A DNA stretch of 64,000 nt from Paracoccaceae bacterium (GTDB taxonomy: Bacteria; Pseudomonadota; Alphaproteobacteria; Rhodobacterales; Rhodobacteraceae): positions 1 through 64,000 of the forward strand of contig JASJAR010000003.1 of NCBI GenBank assembly GCA_030066905.1. The letters are read 5' to 3'. The translations under genes and the position numbers were made by a program. Positions within the stretch are counted from its first letter, which is position 1, and each line of letters opens with the position of its first letter. The notes under the pieces were generated by a model, which saw only the letters and a list, made by a program, of their open reading frames with translations, was not told the origin of the DNA and did no database searches. Positions 26,211 to 35,904 of this stretch are shown here, one piece after another.

Positions 26211-29200
26211 TCAGTCACGCCCCATCCTGCCCACGCTCTCTTCCGTCTCGGCAAGGAGCGTCGCATTGCCGCCCGCCGCCGTCGTGTCGATGCACACGCA
26301 TTTCTCATGCACATAGGCCTGGGGCGCGATCCTTGCGCGGATCGTCCGGACGATGGCCCCGTCGCGCCCCGCAAGGGCGCGCCTTATCCCGGCGAAGGTC
26401 TGAGCCGGCCCGCCATAGGCGATCCCGTCCAGCCGGAGCGCCCCAAGCGCTGCGGGGGCCACCGTCCCCTCAACCGCGGCAACCGGCAGGCCCCCGCGCG
26501 CCAGCCGGTCGACGAGGCGCGTCGCGCCGGGGGCGACCGCCACCACCGAATTGCCGCCCGCAAGCGCCTGCACGACCTGGTCGAGCAGCACCGTGCCGGG
26601 GCCGAGGCAGAGGACCCGGCCGAGCGGGACCAGCCGGTACTGGTTCGATTCGCCCGTCGGCCCCGGCAGATCGACGGGCCCCGGATCGAGTGCGGCGGCC
26701 GCCGACACCGCGCTGGCCGCCGCCCCCCGGAGAACTCCGCGCAACCGCCCGATCCGGTCCGGCTCCCGCGCCCAGTCCGCCGCGTCGAGCCCCTCGAAGG
26801 CCCCTGCGATGGCATCGGCGGAAACCGATCGTCCCCGGGAATCGGCTGGCGACACTGCGGATGCGGCGGTGAACCGCCCGACATAGAGCGGCCCCCCCGC
26901 CTTCGGTCCTGTCCCCGAAAGCCCATGGCCCCCGAAGGGCTGCGATCCGACGATGGCACCGATCTGGTCGCGGTTGACGTAAGCGTTGCCGACATGCACA
27001 GCGTCGAGCGCCTTCTGGACCCGTCGGTCGATCCGCGTATGGAGCCCGAAGGTGAGCCCGTAGCCCGCGGCGTTGATATCGGCGATGACCTCATAGATCG
27101 TCCCAGCCTCGAAGGTCGCCAGATGCAGGACGGGCCCGAACACCTCGCGGTCGAGATCGCCAATACCGGCGACATCCACCACGGTCGGGGCGACGAACAT
27201 TCCTTCGGCCGAAGGGGCATCGCCGAGGTAATCCGCAATCCCCGCCTTCGCCTCGGCGTCGATCACCGGGCCGACATCGGTCGACAGCGCCCAGGGGTCG
27301 CCGATCTCCAGTTCGGCCAAGGCGCCCGTGAGCATCTCCCGGAAGGCCCCGGCCACGTCGCTTTGCACATAGACGATGCGCAGCGCCGAACAGCGCTGGC
27401 CGGCGGACTGGAACGCGCCTCTGACGACGTCGCGCACCGCTTGTTCCATCAGCGCCGTGGAATCGACGACCATCGCGTTCAAGCCCCCCGTCTCGGCGAT
27501 CAGCATCGCCTCGGGAGCGGTCTCGGCAAGCTGGCGGTCGATGGCCTTGGCGACCTCGGTGGAGCCGGTGAAGGCCACCCCGGCGATACGCGGATCGGCG
27601 ACGAGCGAGGCGCCAACCTGCGGACCGTCGCCGGGAAGGCACTGCAGGACGCCCTCGGGCACCCCGGCTTCCAGCATGAGCGCCACCGCGCGATGCGCGA
27701 TGAGCGGCGTCTGCTCGGCGGGTTTGGCGATCACCGCATTGCCCGCCGCAAGTGCGGCCGCAACCTGGCCGGTGAAGATCGCCAGCGGGAAATTCCAGGG
27801 GCTGATGCAGACCACCACGCCGAGCGGCCGGGAAAGCCCATCGGTCTGACCCGCGTAGTAGCGCAGAAAGTCCACCGCCTCGCGCACCTCTGCGACGCCG
27901 TCCGACAGGGTCTTGCCCGCCTCCCGGGCGGCGAGGGCGAAGAACTCGTCGGCATGGGTCTCATAAAGGTCCGCCGTCCGGCGAAGCACGTCCGACCGCT
28001 CGGCCGGGGCAACCGCCGCCCATCCCGGCGCCGCGGCCGCGGCGGCTGACACGATGTCCGCGACCGCGTCGCCCCTGGCAAGCGTCACCCGGCCCACGAT
28101 CTCCTCGGGTCTGGCGGGGTTGTGGGCCGCGACCGTCTCGCCGGCCGCATCGACCGGCGTGATCGGCGCCGCCATCCAGGCATGGGGGGCCGCAAACGGC
28201 GCCCGACCGGCCTCGATGGCTTCAAGATCGGCCGCCGAGGTCAGATCCCAGCCGCGCGAGTTCCGTCGTGGCGCGAAGATCCTGTTCGGCGCCGGCAGGG
28301 CGCCGTTGGGTTGAAAACCGGCGCCCTCGGCGACCGCCAGAGGGCCCCGGGCGATGTCCTCAGGCGGAACGTCCTCATCGACAAGCTGGTTCACGAACGA
28401 GCTGTTCGCGCCGTTTTCCAGAAGCCGCCGCACCAGATAGGCCAGAAGGTCCTCGTGCCGGCCGACGGGCGCATAGATGCGGCAGCGGGCATCGGTCCGC
28501 TTCCGGACGATCTCATGGAGCGCCTCGCCCATCCCGTGAAGCCGCTGGAACTCGAAGGCCGCGCCATTGCCGGCCAGATCCAGCACTGCAGCGACCGTAT
28601 GGGCATTGTGGGTGGCGAATTGCGGATAGATGCGAGGGGCATCGAAGAGCCGCCGCGCGCAGGCGAGAAAGGAGATGTCCGTATGGGCCTTGCGGGTAAA
28701 GACCGGATAACCCGCGAGCCCCAGAACCTGGGCGCGCTTCACCTCGGTGTCCCAGTAGGCGCCCTTGACTAGGCGGACCATGATCCGCCGGTCGAGCGCC
28801 TCGGCGCGCTCGGCGAGCCAGTCGATGACCGGTACCGCGCGGCGGCCATAGGCTTGGACCACCACGCCGAATCCGTCCCAGCCCCTCAGCGACGGGTCGG
28901 CCAGCACACGGCCGATGATATCGAGCGACAGCGCCAGCCGGTCTGCCTCCTCGGCATCCACGTTGAGCCCGAGGCCGCTGGCCTGCGCAGCGCGGGCGAG
29001 TTCCAGCAGGCGAGCGGCCAGCGCGGGCACGCAGGTCTCCCGCTTGGCCACCTCGTAGCGGGGATGGAGGGCGGAAAGCTTGACCGATATCCCGGGATTG
29101 GCGCGGATATCCGCCCCCCCGGCGCGCGTCCCGATGGCTTCGATGGCCGCCGTGTAGCTCTCGAAATAGCGTGTCGCATCGGCTGCGGTCCGCGCCGCCT

Positions 29201-29789
29201 CACCCAGCATGTCGTAGGAATAGGTGTAGCCCTTGGCCACCATCCCCGACCCGCGCTTCACCGCCTCGCCGATGTCGCGGCCCAGCACGAACTGGTTGCC
29301 CATCTCCGCCATTGCCCGGCCCACCGCCTGGCGGATCACCGGCTCCCCGAGCCGCCGGACGAGCCCGTGGAGCGTGCCCGCCACGCCGCCCTCGTCTTCG
29401 TCGTCGAGCACCCGGCCCGTCAGCATCAGCGCCCATGTCGAGGCGTTGACGAGGATCGAGCCCGAATCGCCGATATGCGAGGCCCAGTCATGCGGCGTGA
29501 TCTTGTCGCGGATCAGATCGTCCACGGTGTCGGCATCAGGCACCCGGAGCATCGCCTCGGCGAGGCACATCAGCGCCACGCCCTCCTTGGTGGAGAGCCC
29601 GTATTCGGCGAGCAACGCCTCCATCATGCCGATGTCGCCGCCCGCCCGCACCTCGCGGATGAGCGCTACTGCCTGCGCGCCGATACGTGCGCGGGCCTCT
29701 TCGCCGAGCCCCGTGGCCTGCGCAAGGTCTGCGACAAGCTCCGCCTCGTCCCGCAAAGCCAGCCGGTCGAGGGCGAAGGGGTCGGTCAT
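26211..29789 (-). CDS. putA: Bifunctional proline dehydrogenase / L-glutamate gamma-semialdehyde dehydrogenase
   Basis: A 1192-residue PutA that oxidises proline to glutamate in two steps. The FAD-dependent proline dehydrogenase barrel (about 90-500) shows YTYSYDMLGEAARTA, RLVKGAYWDTEVKRAQ and FATHNAHTVA. The aldehyde dehydrogenase part (about 540-1010) has the catalytic glutamate in AETGGLNAMVV and cysteine in SAGQRCSALR. The roughly 150-residue C-terminal part is the usual extra domain of long PutAs. It lacks the N-terminal ribbon-helix-helix of E. coli-type PutA, so it cannot repress its own gene. The start at 29789 directly abuts the puuD stop. The gene is intact despite the IS 43 bases downstream. 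Confidence 0.96.
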   Translation of the reverse strand: MTDPFALDRLALRDEAELVADLAQATGLGEEARARIGAQAVALIREVRAGGDIGMMEALLAEYGLSTKEGVALMCLAEAMLRVPDADTVDDLIRDKITPHDWASHIGDSGSILVNASTWALMLTGRVLDDEDEGGVAGTLHGLVRRLGEPVIRQAVGRAMAEMGNQFVLGRDIGEAVKRGSGMVAKGYTYSYDMLGEAARTAADATRYFESYTAAIEAIGTRAGGADIRANPGISVKLSALHPRYEVAKRETCVPALAARLLELARAAQASGLGLNVDAEEADRLALSLDIIGRVLADPSLRGWDGFGVVVQAYGRRAVPVIDWLAERAEALDRRIMVRLVKGAYWDTEVKRAQVLGLAGYPVFTRKAHTDISFLACARRLFDAPRIYPQFATHNAHTVAAVLDLAGNGAAFEFQRLHGMGEALHEIVRKRTDARCRIYAPVGRHEDLLAYLVRRLLENGANSSFVNQLVDEDVPPEDIARGPLAVAEGAGFQPNGALPAPNRIFAPRRNSRGWDLTSAADLEAIEAGRAPFAAPHAWMAAPITPVDAAGETVAAHNPARPEEIVGRVTLARGDAVADIVSAAAAAAPGWAAVAPAERSDVLRRTADLYETHADEFFALAAREAGKTLSDGVAEVREAVDFLRYYAGQTDGLSRPLGVVVCISPWNFPLAIFTGQVAAALAAGNAVIAKPAEQTPLIAHRAVALMLEAGVPEGVLQCLPGDGPQVGASLVADPRIAGVAFTGSTEVAKAIDRQLAETAPEAMLIAETGGLNAMVVDSTALMEQAVRDVVRGAFQSAGQRCSALRIVYVQSDVAGAFREMLTGALAELEIGDPWALSTDVGPVIDAEAKAGIADYLGDAPSAEGMFVAPTVVDVAGIGDLDREVFGPVLHLATFEAGTIYEVIADINAAGYGLTFGLHTRIDRRVQKALDAVHVGNAYVNRDQIGAIVGSQPFGGHGLSGTGPKAGGPLYVGRFTAASAVSPADSRGRSVSADAIAGAFEGLDAADWAREPDRIGRLRGVLRGAAASAVSAAAALDPGPVDLPGPTGESNQYRLVPLGRVLCLGPGTVLLDQVVQALAGGNSVVAVAPGATRLVDRLARGGLPVAAVEGTVAPAALGALRLDGIAYGGPAQTFAGIRRALAGRDGAIVRTIRARIAPQAYVHEKCVCIDTTAAGGNATLLAETEESVGRMGRD

Positions 29790-31001
29790 TCAGAGGCTCC
29801 GGAACCAGGCCACGATCTTCTCCCGCTCGGCCTCTTCCATCCAGCTCACGTTTCCCGGCGGCATGGCATGGGAGAGCCCCGACTGGAGATATATCTCGCG
29901 GGCATGGCGGGCGATCTCGATATCGGTGTCGAGCCGTACCCCCTTCGGCGCCCAGCGGAACGGCCCGTAAAACGGCTCGGCGGCATGGCACATCGAGCAG
30001 CGCCCCAGAACGATGTCTCTCACCTCCTCGAACCCTTCCGAGGCGATGACCGGTTCGAGATAGGCGGGGGCTTCGGCGGCCTCGGCGGCGGCGGAAAGCG
30101 GCGGCTCCGAAGAGAGCCACATGATCCCGACAAAGATCGCCGCCGTCGCCCCCCACGTCCAGTGCGGGTTGCCGGAGCGGGCATGGAGCGAGTTGAAATA
30201 GTGCCGGATCGTTACCCCCATCAGGAACACCAGCGCCGCGATCAGCCAGGCGTGTTCGGTGCCGAAGGCCAGCGGGTAGTGGTTCGACAGCATCAGGAAG
30301 ATGACCGGCAATGTGAGGTAGTTGTTATGGGTCGAGCGGAGCTTGGCGATCTTGCCGTATTTCGCATCCGGCACCCGGCCCGCCTTGAGGTCGGCGACCA
30401 CGATCTTCTGGTTCGGGATGATGATCATGAAGACGTTGGCCGACATGATCGTCGCCGTGAAGGCCCCCAGATGAAGGAGTGCGGCGCGGCCTGTAAAGAC
30501 CTGGTTGTAGCCCCAGGACATCGCGACGATGACCGCAAAGAGCGCCAGCATCATCAGTGTAGGCCTGTCGCCGAGCGGGCTCTTGCAGAGGCCATCGTAA
30601 ACCGCCCAGCCCAAAGCCAGGGACGCGGCCGAGATCAGAATGGCCTGCCAGATCGCGAGATCGGCCTTCTCGGGATCGATCATGTAGAATTCCGCCCCCG
30701 CCCAGTAAACGATGGCGAGCAGCGCAAAGCCCGAGAGCCAGGTCGCATAGCTCTCCCATTTGAACCAGGTCAGATGCTCTGGCAGGTTCTCCGGAGCCAC
30801 CAGATACTTCTGGATATGGTAGAACCCCCCGCCATGGACCTGCCATTCCTCCCCATCCGCCGGGCCGGGGATGGTCCGGTTGAGCCCCAGATCGAGCGCG
30901 ATGAAGTAGAACGACGAGCCGATCCAGGCGATGGCCGTGATCACATGGAGCCAGCGAGCGGCGAAGGACAACCACTCCCAGATCACCGCGTACTCGTACA
31001 C
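29790..31001 (-). CDS. puuD: Membrane urate oxidase (urate hydroxylase) PuuD
   Basis: A 403-residue integral membrane protein that oxidises urate to 5-hydroxyisourate and passes electrons to the respiratory chain. About eight to nine transmembrane segments fill residues 10-305. A C-terminal cytochrome c-like domain has the haem motif CSMCH and a distal methionine region SHAMPPGNVSWM. The order uraH-puuD places the next enzyme of purine breakdown just upstream. putA starts right after its stop, so the two are likely cotranscribed. Confidence 0.94.
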   Translation of the reverse strand: MYEYAVIWEWLSFAARWLHVITAIAWIGSSFYFIALDLGLNRTIPGPADGEEWQVHGGGFYHIQKYLVAPENLPEHLTWFKWESYATWLSGFALLAIVYWAGAEFYMIDPEKADLAIWQAILISAASLALGWAVYDGLCKSPLGDRPTLMMLALFAVIVAMSWGYNQVFTGRAALLHLGAFTATIMSANVFMIIIPNQKIVVADLKAGRVPDAKYGKIAKLRSTHNNYLTLPVIFLMLSNHYPLAFGTEHAWLIAALVFLMGVTIRHYFNSLHARSGNPHWTWGATAAIFVGIMWLSSEPPLSAAAEAAEAPAYLEPVIASEGFEEVRDIVLGRCSMCHAAEPFYGPFRWAPKGVRLDTDIEIARHAREIYLQSGLSHAMPPGNVSWMEEAEREKIVAWFRSL

Positions 31002-31004
31002 GCG

Positions 31005-31349
31005 TCAGCTCCCCCGGTAGGTCGAGTAGCCGAACGGCGAGAGCAGAAGCGGCACGTGGTAATGGGCGGCCTCTCTCATCGAAAACCGGATCGGGACCTC
31101 ATCGAGAAACCCGTCTGGCAGCCCGTTGTCGCGCAGATAGGTCCCGGCATGGAACAAAAGCTCGTACTCCCCGGTCTCGAAGACCTGCTCTGGGAGGATC
31201 GGCGTGTCGGTGCGCCCGTCGTCGTTGGTGCGTTTCTCGCCCCGTTGATCCCGGCGCCCGTCGGCCAGCCGGAAGAGCTCGACCTTGAGACCGGCGGCAG
31301 GCACGCCGCGCGCGGTGTCGAGAACATGGGTCGTCAGATAGCCCGCCAT
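31005..31349 (-). CDS. uraH: 5-hydroxyisourate hydrolase
   Basis: A 114-residue transthyretin-like enzyme that hydrolyses 5-hydroxyisourate to OHCU. The family signature is clear: [16 protein letters not shown] at the start, GRTDTPIL in the middle, and the C-terminal [18 protein letters not shown] tetrapeptide region. ATG 31349 has AAGGAGG nine bases upstream; a longer frame to 31409 lacks this support. Three bases separate it from puuD, an obvious two-step unit. No uraD or allantoinase gene lies in the window. Confidence 0.95.
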   Translation of the reverse strand: MAGYLTTHVLDTARGVPAAGLKVELFRLADGRRDQRGEKRTNDDGRTDTPILPEQVFETGEYELLFHAGTYLRDNGLPDGFLDEVPIRFSMREAAHYHVPLLLSPFGYSTYRGS

Positions 31350-31434
31350 GGCCGCATCCTCCTTGAAAGCCCGTCGGCCCAAGGAACCCCGAAACGCGAG
31401 GAGCGGCAAGGGCGGCCGGACGCCCCGGGGCCCC

Positions 31435-32211
31435 TCAGGCGGCGACCGCCTTCTCGGGCGGCTCTTTCGCCCCGGTCATGAACGCAACCGCGTCGCTCAT
31501 GGTATATTCGTCAGGCTTGATAATAGTGAGCCGCTTGCCAAGCCGGTGGATATGGATGCGGTCGGCGACCTCGAAGACATGGGGCATGTTGTGCGAGATC
31601 AGGATGATCGGGATGCCCCGCGACTTCACGTCCAGGATCAGCTCCAGCACCCGCCGGCTTTCCTTGACGCCGAGCGCGGCGGTGGGTTCATCGAGAATGA
31701 TGACCTTCGAGCCGAAGGCCGCTGCACGGGCCACGGCGATCCCTTGCCGCTGGCCGCCCGAGAGCGTCTCGACCGATTGCTTGATGCTCTGGATCGTCAT
31801 CAGCCCCAGCTCGGAGAGCTTCTCGCGCGCGATCCTTTCCATCTTCGCCCGGTCGAGCTGGCGCAGGAGCGCCCCCCGGAACCCCGGTTTGCGAAGCTCG
31901 CGGCCCATGAACATGTTATCGGCAATCGAGAGTGCGGGCGACATTGCGAGCGTCTGATACACCGTCTCGATCCCTGCGTTGCGCGCATCGATCGGCGAGT
32001 AGAAATGAAACGGCTGCCCGTCGAGCATCATCTGGCCGCTGTCGACCTGGATGGCCCCGGTCAGGGCCTTGATCATCACCGACTTGCCGGCCCCGTTGTC
32101 GCCGATCACAGCGAGGATTTCGCCGGGCATCAGGTCGAAGTCGCATCCGTCGAGCGCCGTTACGCGCCCGAACCGCTTCACCAGTTTGCGGGCCATCAGA
32201 ACCGGTTCCAT
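31435..32211 (-). CDS. frcA: Sugar ABC transporter ATP-binding protein (FrcA-like)
   Basis: A 258-residue single-domain ATPase of the ribose/fructose transporter class: Walker [10 protein letters not shown], signature [14 protein letters not shown], Walker [13 protein letters not shown] and switch ISHNM. A single nucleotide-binding domain instead of the double RbsA type matches the rhizobial FrcA. ATG 32211 shares its A with the permease stop (TGATG). The gene symbol rests on operon order B-C-A and general resemblance; the sugar is not proven. Confidence 0.88.
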   Translation of the reverse strand: MEPVLMARKLVKRFGRVTALDGCDFDLMPGEILAVIGDNGAGKSVMIKALTGAIQVDSGQMMLDGQPFHFYSPIDARNAGIETVYQTLAMSPALSIADNMFMGRELRKPGFRGALLRQLDRAKMERIAREKLSELGLMTIQSIKQSVETLSGGQRQGIAVARAAAFGSKVIILDEPTAALGVKESRRVLELILDVKSRGIPIILISHNMPHVFEVADRIHIHRLGKRLTIIKPDEYTMSDAVAFMTGAKEPPEKAVAA

Positions 32212-33344
32212 CAGGCAGCCGCCTTTCTGATCCATTGGTCGACCGCGACGGCGGCGATGATGAGGACCCCGATCAAAAGGAACGTCCACTGGGCATCCGC
32301 CCCCAGAAGCCTCAGGCCAAGAGTGAAAACCCCGACGATCAGCGCCCCGAAGAAAGCCCCGAGAATCGAGCCGCGCCCGCCGAAAAGCGAGATGCCCCCG
32401 ATCACCACGGCGGTGATGCTTTCGATGTTCGCAAGCTGCCCGCTCGTCGGCGAGACCGAGCCGATCCGCCCGATCAGCGCCCAGCCGGCGAAGGCGCATA
32501 TGAGCCCCGAAAGGGCATAGACCGAGATCAGGATGCGGTTGACCCGCACGCCGGAAAGCTCCGCCGCCTCGGGGTCGTCGCCCACGGCATAGACATGACG
32601 CCCCCAAGCCGTCTGCCGGAGCGCATAAGCGAGAACGAACACCAGGATAATCATGAAGATCACCCCATAGGTGAACCGCGCCCCGCCGGCGCTGATCGTG
32701 GTGCCGAAGAATTGCAGAAGCGGCGCTTCGGCGGCGATCTCCTGACTGCGGATCGTCTCGTTCTGCGAATAAAGGAAGTTTGCCGCGAGCACGATCTGCC
32801 ACATCCCCAAAGTCACGATGAAGGGCGGCAGCTTCACCTTCGACACGAGCCACCCGTTGAGCGCCCCGATGGCGGTCCCCACCAGCAGCCCGCAGGCGAT
32901 GGAGACCTCGACGGGAAGCCCGTAGCGGAAGGTGAACTGGCCCATCACCACCGAGGACATCACCATGATCGCACCCACGGAGAGGTCGATCCCGGCGGTG
33001 AGGATCACCAGGCTCTGGGCAGCGGCGACGATGCCGACGATCTGCACCTGTTGCAGGATCAGCGTCAGCGAGAAGGCTGAGAAGAACCGGTACCGCCCGT
33101 TCGAGACCTCTTCGAGTTCGGCGATGCCGAGGGAGACCATGATCGGCTCCCAGTCGATCCAGAGCCCGAAGACGATGGTCGAGGAGACCAGAACGATGAG
33201 CGATACGAGTGCAGGCGTCTGGTGCAGCGCATGCTGCAACTTGTAGACGAAGCCCGTCCGGTGATCCTCGAACTCGGCGACGGCGGAACTCGCCTGACCG
33301 AGCGAGGATTCGTAGTCCTGCCCTTTTGAGGCGGTCTCTGACAT
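32211..33344 (-). CDS. frcC: Sugar ABC transporter permease (FrcC-like)
   Basis: A 377-residue inner-membrane permease of the BPD_transp_2 type with about nine to ten hydrophobic segments after a roughly 50-residue cytoplasmic N-terminus. A conserved AGIDLSVGAIMVMSSVV loop and GVRVNRILISVYALSG EAA-like region are visible. It lies between the binding protein and the ATPase of the same transporter. Confidence 0.9.
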   Translation of the reverse strand: MSETASKGQDYESSLGQASSAVAEFEDHRTGFVYKLQHALHQTPALVSLIVLVSSTIVFGLWIDWEPIMVSLGIAELEEVSNGRYRFFSAFSLTLILQQVQIVGIVAAAQSLVILTAGIDLSVGAIMVMSSVVMGQFTFRYGLPVEVSIACGLLVGTAIGALNGWLVSKVKLPPFIVTLGMWQIVLAANFLYSQNETIRSQEIAAEAPLLQFFGTTISAGGARFTYGVIFMIILVFVLAYALRQTAWGRHVYAVGDDPEAAELSGVRVNRILISVYALSGLICAFAGWALIGRIGSVSPTSGQLANIESITAVVIGGISLFGGRGSILGAFFGALIVGVFTLGLRLLGADAQWTFLLIGVLIIAAVAVDQWIRKAAA

Positions 33345-33419
33345 GGCATTCCCCCCGGATCCGTCGTGTCTGGCCTCCGCCGCCCGAGCCTAGCGCAGCG
33401 GCGGCGCGCCGGTCCAGTT

Positions 33420-33444
33420 GGAGGGGCCGTCGGGCGGCCCCTCC
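33420..33444 (-). promoter_or_regulatory. Intercistronic hairpin between frcB and frcC
   Basis: GGAGGGGCCG and CGGCCCCTCC are perfect 10-base arms around a 5-base loop, just after the binding-protein stop. There is no T-run. Such hairpins often protect the 3' end of binding-protein mRNA and lower downstream expression. Confidence 0.65.
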
Positions 33445-33460
33445 GGTTCGATCCGGGCGA

Positions 33461-34501
33461 TCAGCCCCAGCAGAGGTCGGTGCCCTCGGCGACCGAGATC
33501 GATTCCACCCCGTCGACCGGCATGTCGGTTACAAGCGCGACGCCAGTGTCGAAGAAGTCCTTGCCGGGAGTGTTTTCCGGCTTCTCGCCACTGTCGGCCC
33601 AGGTCTTGACCGCTTCGACCCCGAGGGAGGCCATCAGAAGCGGGTATTGCTGCGACGTCGCTCCGATGACCCCATCGGCGACGTTCTGCACGCCCGGGCA
33701 GCCGCCATCGACCGAGACGATCAGCACGTCGTTCTCCCGCCCGATGGCCTGAAGCGCCTCATAGGCGCCGGCGGCGGCAGGTTCGTTGATCGTATGAACG
33801 ACGTTGATCGAGGGGTCGATAGCCAGAAGGTTCTCCATCGCCCGGCGTCCGCCCTCCTCGTTGCCCTGGGTGACGTCCGAGCCCACAAGACGCGGGTCGT
33901 CCTCGTCGCCGATGACGTTCGGGTCGGCAAGGTCGATACCGAAGCCCTGCAGGAAGCCCTGATTGCGCAACACATCGACGGTGGGCTGGCTGACGGCGAG
34001 GTCGAGCGTGGCGATCCGCGCATTGGCGGCCTCGTCGCCGAGGGCGGCGGCGGCCCATTTGCCGATCAACTCTCCGGCGAGAAAATTGTCGGTGGCAAAG
34101 GTCGCATCCGCCGCGTCAATGGGCTCGAGCGGGGTGTCGAGGGCGATCACCAGAAGCCCCGCGTCCCGCGCCTGCTGAACGGCCGGCACGATGGACGAGG
34201 TGTCGGACGCGGTGATCAGGATCCCGCTCGCGCCGTCGGCGATGCAGGTCTCGATGGCCTGGACCTGGGTCTCGTGGTCGCCGTCGATCCGGCCCGCGAA
34301 GGCCTTGAGCTCCATGCCAAGCTCCTCGGCCTTGGCGGCAGCACCCTCGCGCATCTTCACGAAGAAGGGGTTGGTGTCGGTCTTGGTGATGAGACAGACG
34401 CTCGTGGCATGCCCGCCCGCCTCGGCAGTGTGGGCAAGGCCCACAAGTCCCAGGGCGGTCGCGCCCATAAGCGCGGATTTCATAAGCGTTTTCGTAGTCA
34501 C
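33461..34501 (-). CDS. frcB: Sugar ABC transporter substrate-binding protein (FrcB-like)
   Basis: A 346-residue periplasmic binding protein of the ribose/fructose group (peripla_BP_4). The signal peptide is about 26 residues and ends TAEA. The mature protein starts with a typical [16 protein letters not shown] strand-helix and contains [11 protein letters not shown] and [19 protein letters not shown] 34501 is chosen because GGGAGGAGAAACAC precedes it at proper spacing; ATG 34483 is possible. First gene of a BCA transporter operon. Confidence 0.9.
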   Translation of the reverse strand: MTTKTLMKSALMGATALGLVGLAHTAEAGGHATSVCLITKTDTNPFFVKMREGAAAKAEELGMELKAFAGRIDGDHETQVQAIETCIADGASGILITASDTSSIVPAVQQARDAGLLVIALDTPLEPIDAADATFATDNFLAGELIGKWAAAALGDEAANARIATLDLAVSQPTVDVLRNQGFLQGFGIDLADPNVIGDEDDPRLVGSDVTQGNEEGGRRAMENLLAIDPSINVVHTINEPAAAGAYEALQAIGRENDVLIVSVDGGCPGVQNVADGVIGATSQQYPLLMASLGVEAVKTWADSGEKPENTPGKDFFDTGVALVTDMPVDGVESISVAEGTDLCWG

Positions 34502-34748
34502 GTGTTTCTCCTCCCAGAGTCGTTGTGTGGGCTTTGCGCCCTTATTCGGCCAGCGGCCACCGGGGCATATCAGCATCCAAGCGCCCGGATGAAAACCAAA
34601 AAAAATCGGAAGACCGGCTCGGGAGCTCTGTCTCAAGCCCTGTGGAGGACACCTTAGGAAAAGGCTTCGCGCCCCGCGCGCGCCGGCGGCAATGCGCTCA
34701 GGCCCTCATGCGTGGCGCGCCTGGCCGGCCCCTATCGCCCGGCCCGGG
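34502..34748 (-). other. Upstream region of the frcBCA-like operon
   Basis: About 250 bases without a gene. An A-rich run lies near 34591-34610. The region should contain the promoter for the sugar transporter, but no clear consensus elements or operator were recognised. Confidence 0.4.
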
Positions 34749-34892
34749 CTACCACTCGATGGTGCGGCCCAGAAAGAAATCGCCGTCATCGGTGATCGGC
34801 AGCCGGTCCACGTCAATCGCCGTATGATTGAATTCGCCGCCGGTACAACCACTTAGACTCAGAATAATCGCAATAACGACCGCCGCCCGCAT
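34749..34892 (-). CDS. Small lipoprotein, 47 residues
   Basis: A 47-residue protein with a lipoprotein signal peptide: MRAAVVIAIILSLSGC, where LSGC is the lipobox. Only about 32 residues remain after lipidation (starting CTGGEFNH), with no known domain. ATG 34892 is preceded by GAGGGAGGACGC at good spacing, which supports translation. Too small for standard gene callers. Function unknown. Confidence 0.65.
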   Translation of the reverse strand: MRAAVVIAIILSLSGCTGGEFNHTAIDVDRLPITDDGDFFLGRTIEW

Positions 34893-35009
34893 CCTTGCGT
34901 CCTCCCTCGGCACCGCCATGGCAAGAGCGTAGCCGAGATTGACCGCATCGCACAGTAACTTGTTGTGACGGTTCTCGATCCGGCGACATATTGGGGGAGC
35001 GGGGGGGAT

Positions 35010-35086
35010 TGGCGATCCCGGAAGGACTCGAACCCTCAACCTGCTGATTAGAAGTCAGCTGCTCTATCCAGTTGAGCTACGGGACC
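35010..35086 (-). tRNA. tRNA-Arg (anticodon UCU)
   Basis: A complete cloverleaf: acceptor GGTCCCG/CGGGATC with one G-T pair, D stem GCTC/GAGC, anticodon stem GCTGA/TCAGC with loop CTTCTAA (anticodon TCT), T arm GAGGG-TTCGAGT-CCTTC, discriminator G. The 3' CCA is encoded (35010-35012). No integrase gene or duplicated tRNA 3' end is seen beside it. Confidence 0.97.
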
Positions 35087-35140
35087 GCTGGGTCATGTTC
35101 TGCGGCGGCGCGCGCTCCATGGCAAGGGGCTTGCGGGCGC

Positions 35141-35605
35141 TCAGAGTTCGAGCGTCATGTAGTGGCTTTCGGGGTCGTCGGTGTAGCTTGCAAACGGTCC
35201 GGTCGGTTCGAAACCGTGGCGCAGGTAGAGCGCGCGTGCCGGCGCGAAAACCGCGCGGCTGCCAGTTTCGAGCGAAACCCGGGTCATACCACGCCGGCGC
35301 GCCTCGGCGAGGAGGGCCTTGAGGATCGAATCGGCATGACCGTTGCCGCGGTGGTCCGACCGAACATGCATGGATTTGATCTCGCCGTGCCCCGGGTCGA
35401 GAACGGTGAGCGCCCCCATGCCAACCGCCTCCGACCCGGCAATGAGAGCAACGAAATGACTACCGCGGAGATCGCCGGCCGCCTTGGCGTGCACCGAACA
35501 GGCCGGGCTCGACGCATGGGCGAAGGCCAGATGACGCTCGAAGAGGTCCGCAACCGCGGGGTCCGTCGGCGGCAGGACGCGAAGCTCGACGCTCAGTGGG
35601 TCCAA
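35141..35605 (-). CDS. GNAT-family N-acetyltransferase
   Basis: About 154 residues with the acetyl-CoA binding motif A visible as [22 protein letters not shown] (Q/RxxGxG/A variant) and a C-terminal [16 protein letters not shown] region. Substrate unknown. No ATG is available at the 5' end. TTG 35605 or CTG 35596, both overlapping the stop of the upstream complex I gene, are the candidates, so translation is probably coupled. Confidence 0.8.
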   Translation of the reverse strand: MDPLSVELRVLPPTDPAVADLFERHLAFAHASSPACSVHAKAAGDLRGSHFVALIAGSEAVGMGALTVLDPGHGEIKSMHVRSDHRGNGHADSILKALLAEARRRGMTRVSLETGSRAVFAPARALYLRHGFEPTGPFASYTDDPESHYMTLEL

Positions 35606-35904
35606 GCTCCCCGACGGTCCGTCGCGAAATTCTCGCCATAGCCCCGCGCCCGGATGTTGGGCTTGCGCCGCTTCGGTTCGGTGACCACCGCGTCGATCCC
35701 GTGATCGCGGGCATAGTCGAGCGCGGCTTCCTTGGTGTCGAAGCGCAATCGCACCTGGGCCTGGGTGTCGTCGGAACTCGTCCACCCCATCAGCGGGTCC
35801 ACTTTGCGCCCGGTGTCGGGGGTGTATTCGAGCACCCAGGATTTGGTGCGCGCCATGCCCGAGGACATCGCCGTTTTCGCGGGCCGGTAGATCCGTGCAG
35901 CCAT
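35593..35904 (-). CDS. NADH dehydrogenase (complex I) accessory subunit, NDUFS4-like
   Basis: A 103-residue ETC_C1_NDUFS4-family protein, the 18 kDa accessory subunit found in alphaproteobacterial and mitochondrial complex I. Family features are [14 protein letters not shown] at the N-terminus, [37 protein letters not shown] and the basic PKRRKPN tail. It stands apart from the nuo operon, as is usual. Confidence 0.92.
   Translation of the reverse strand: MAARIYRPAKTAMSSGMARTKSWVLEYTPDTGRKVDPLMGWTSSDDTQAQVRLRFDTKEAALDYARDHGIDAVVTEPKRRKPNIRARGYGENFATDRRGAWTH

Noticed and set aside
25440..28049. Open frame of 869 codons on the + strand
   Set aside because: It lies opposite the IS transposase and putA, is rich in Arg/Pro/His as expected from the reverse of high-GC genes, and shows no domain.
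28854..31481. Open frame of 875 codons on the + strand
   Set aside because: Antisense to putA, puuD and uraH, all of which show complete family motifs; no ribosome binding site or domain.
35010..35086. tRNA-Arg as an island attachment site
   Set aside because: No integrase gene and no repeated tRNA 3' end was seen within reach; neighbouring genes are conserved housekeeping.
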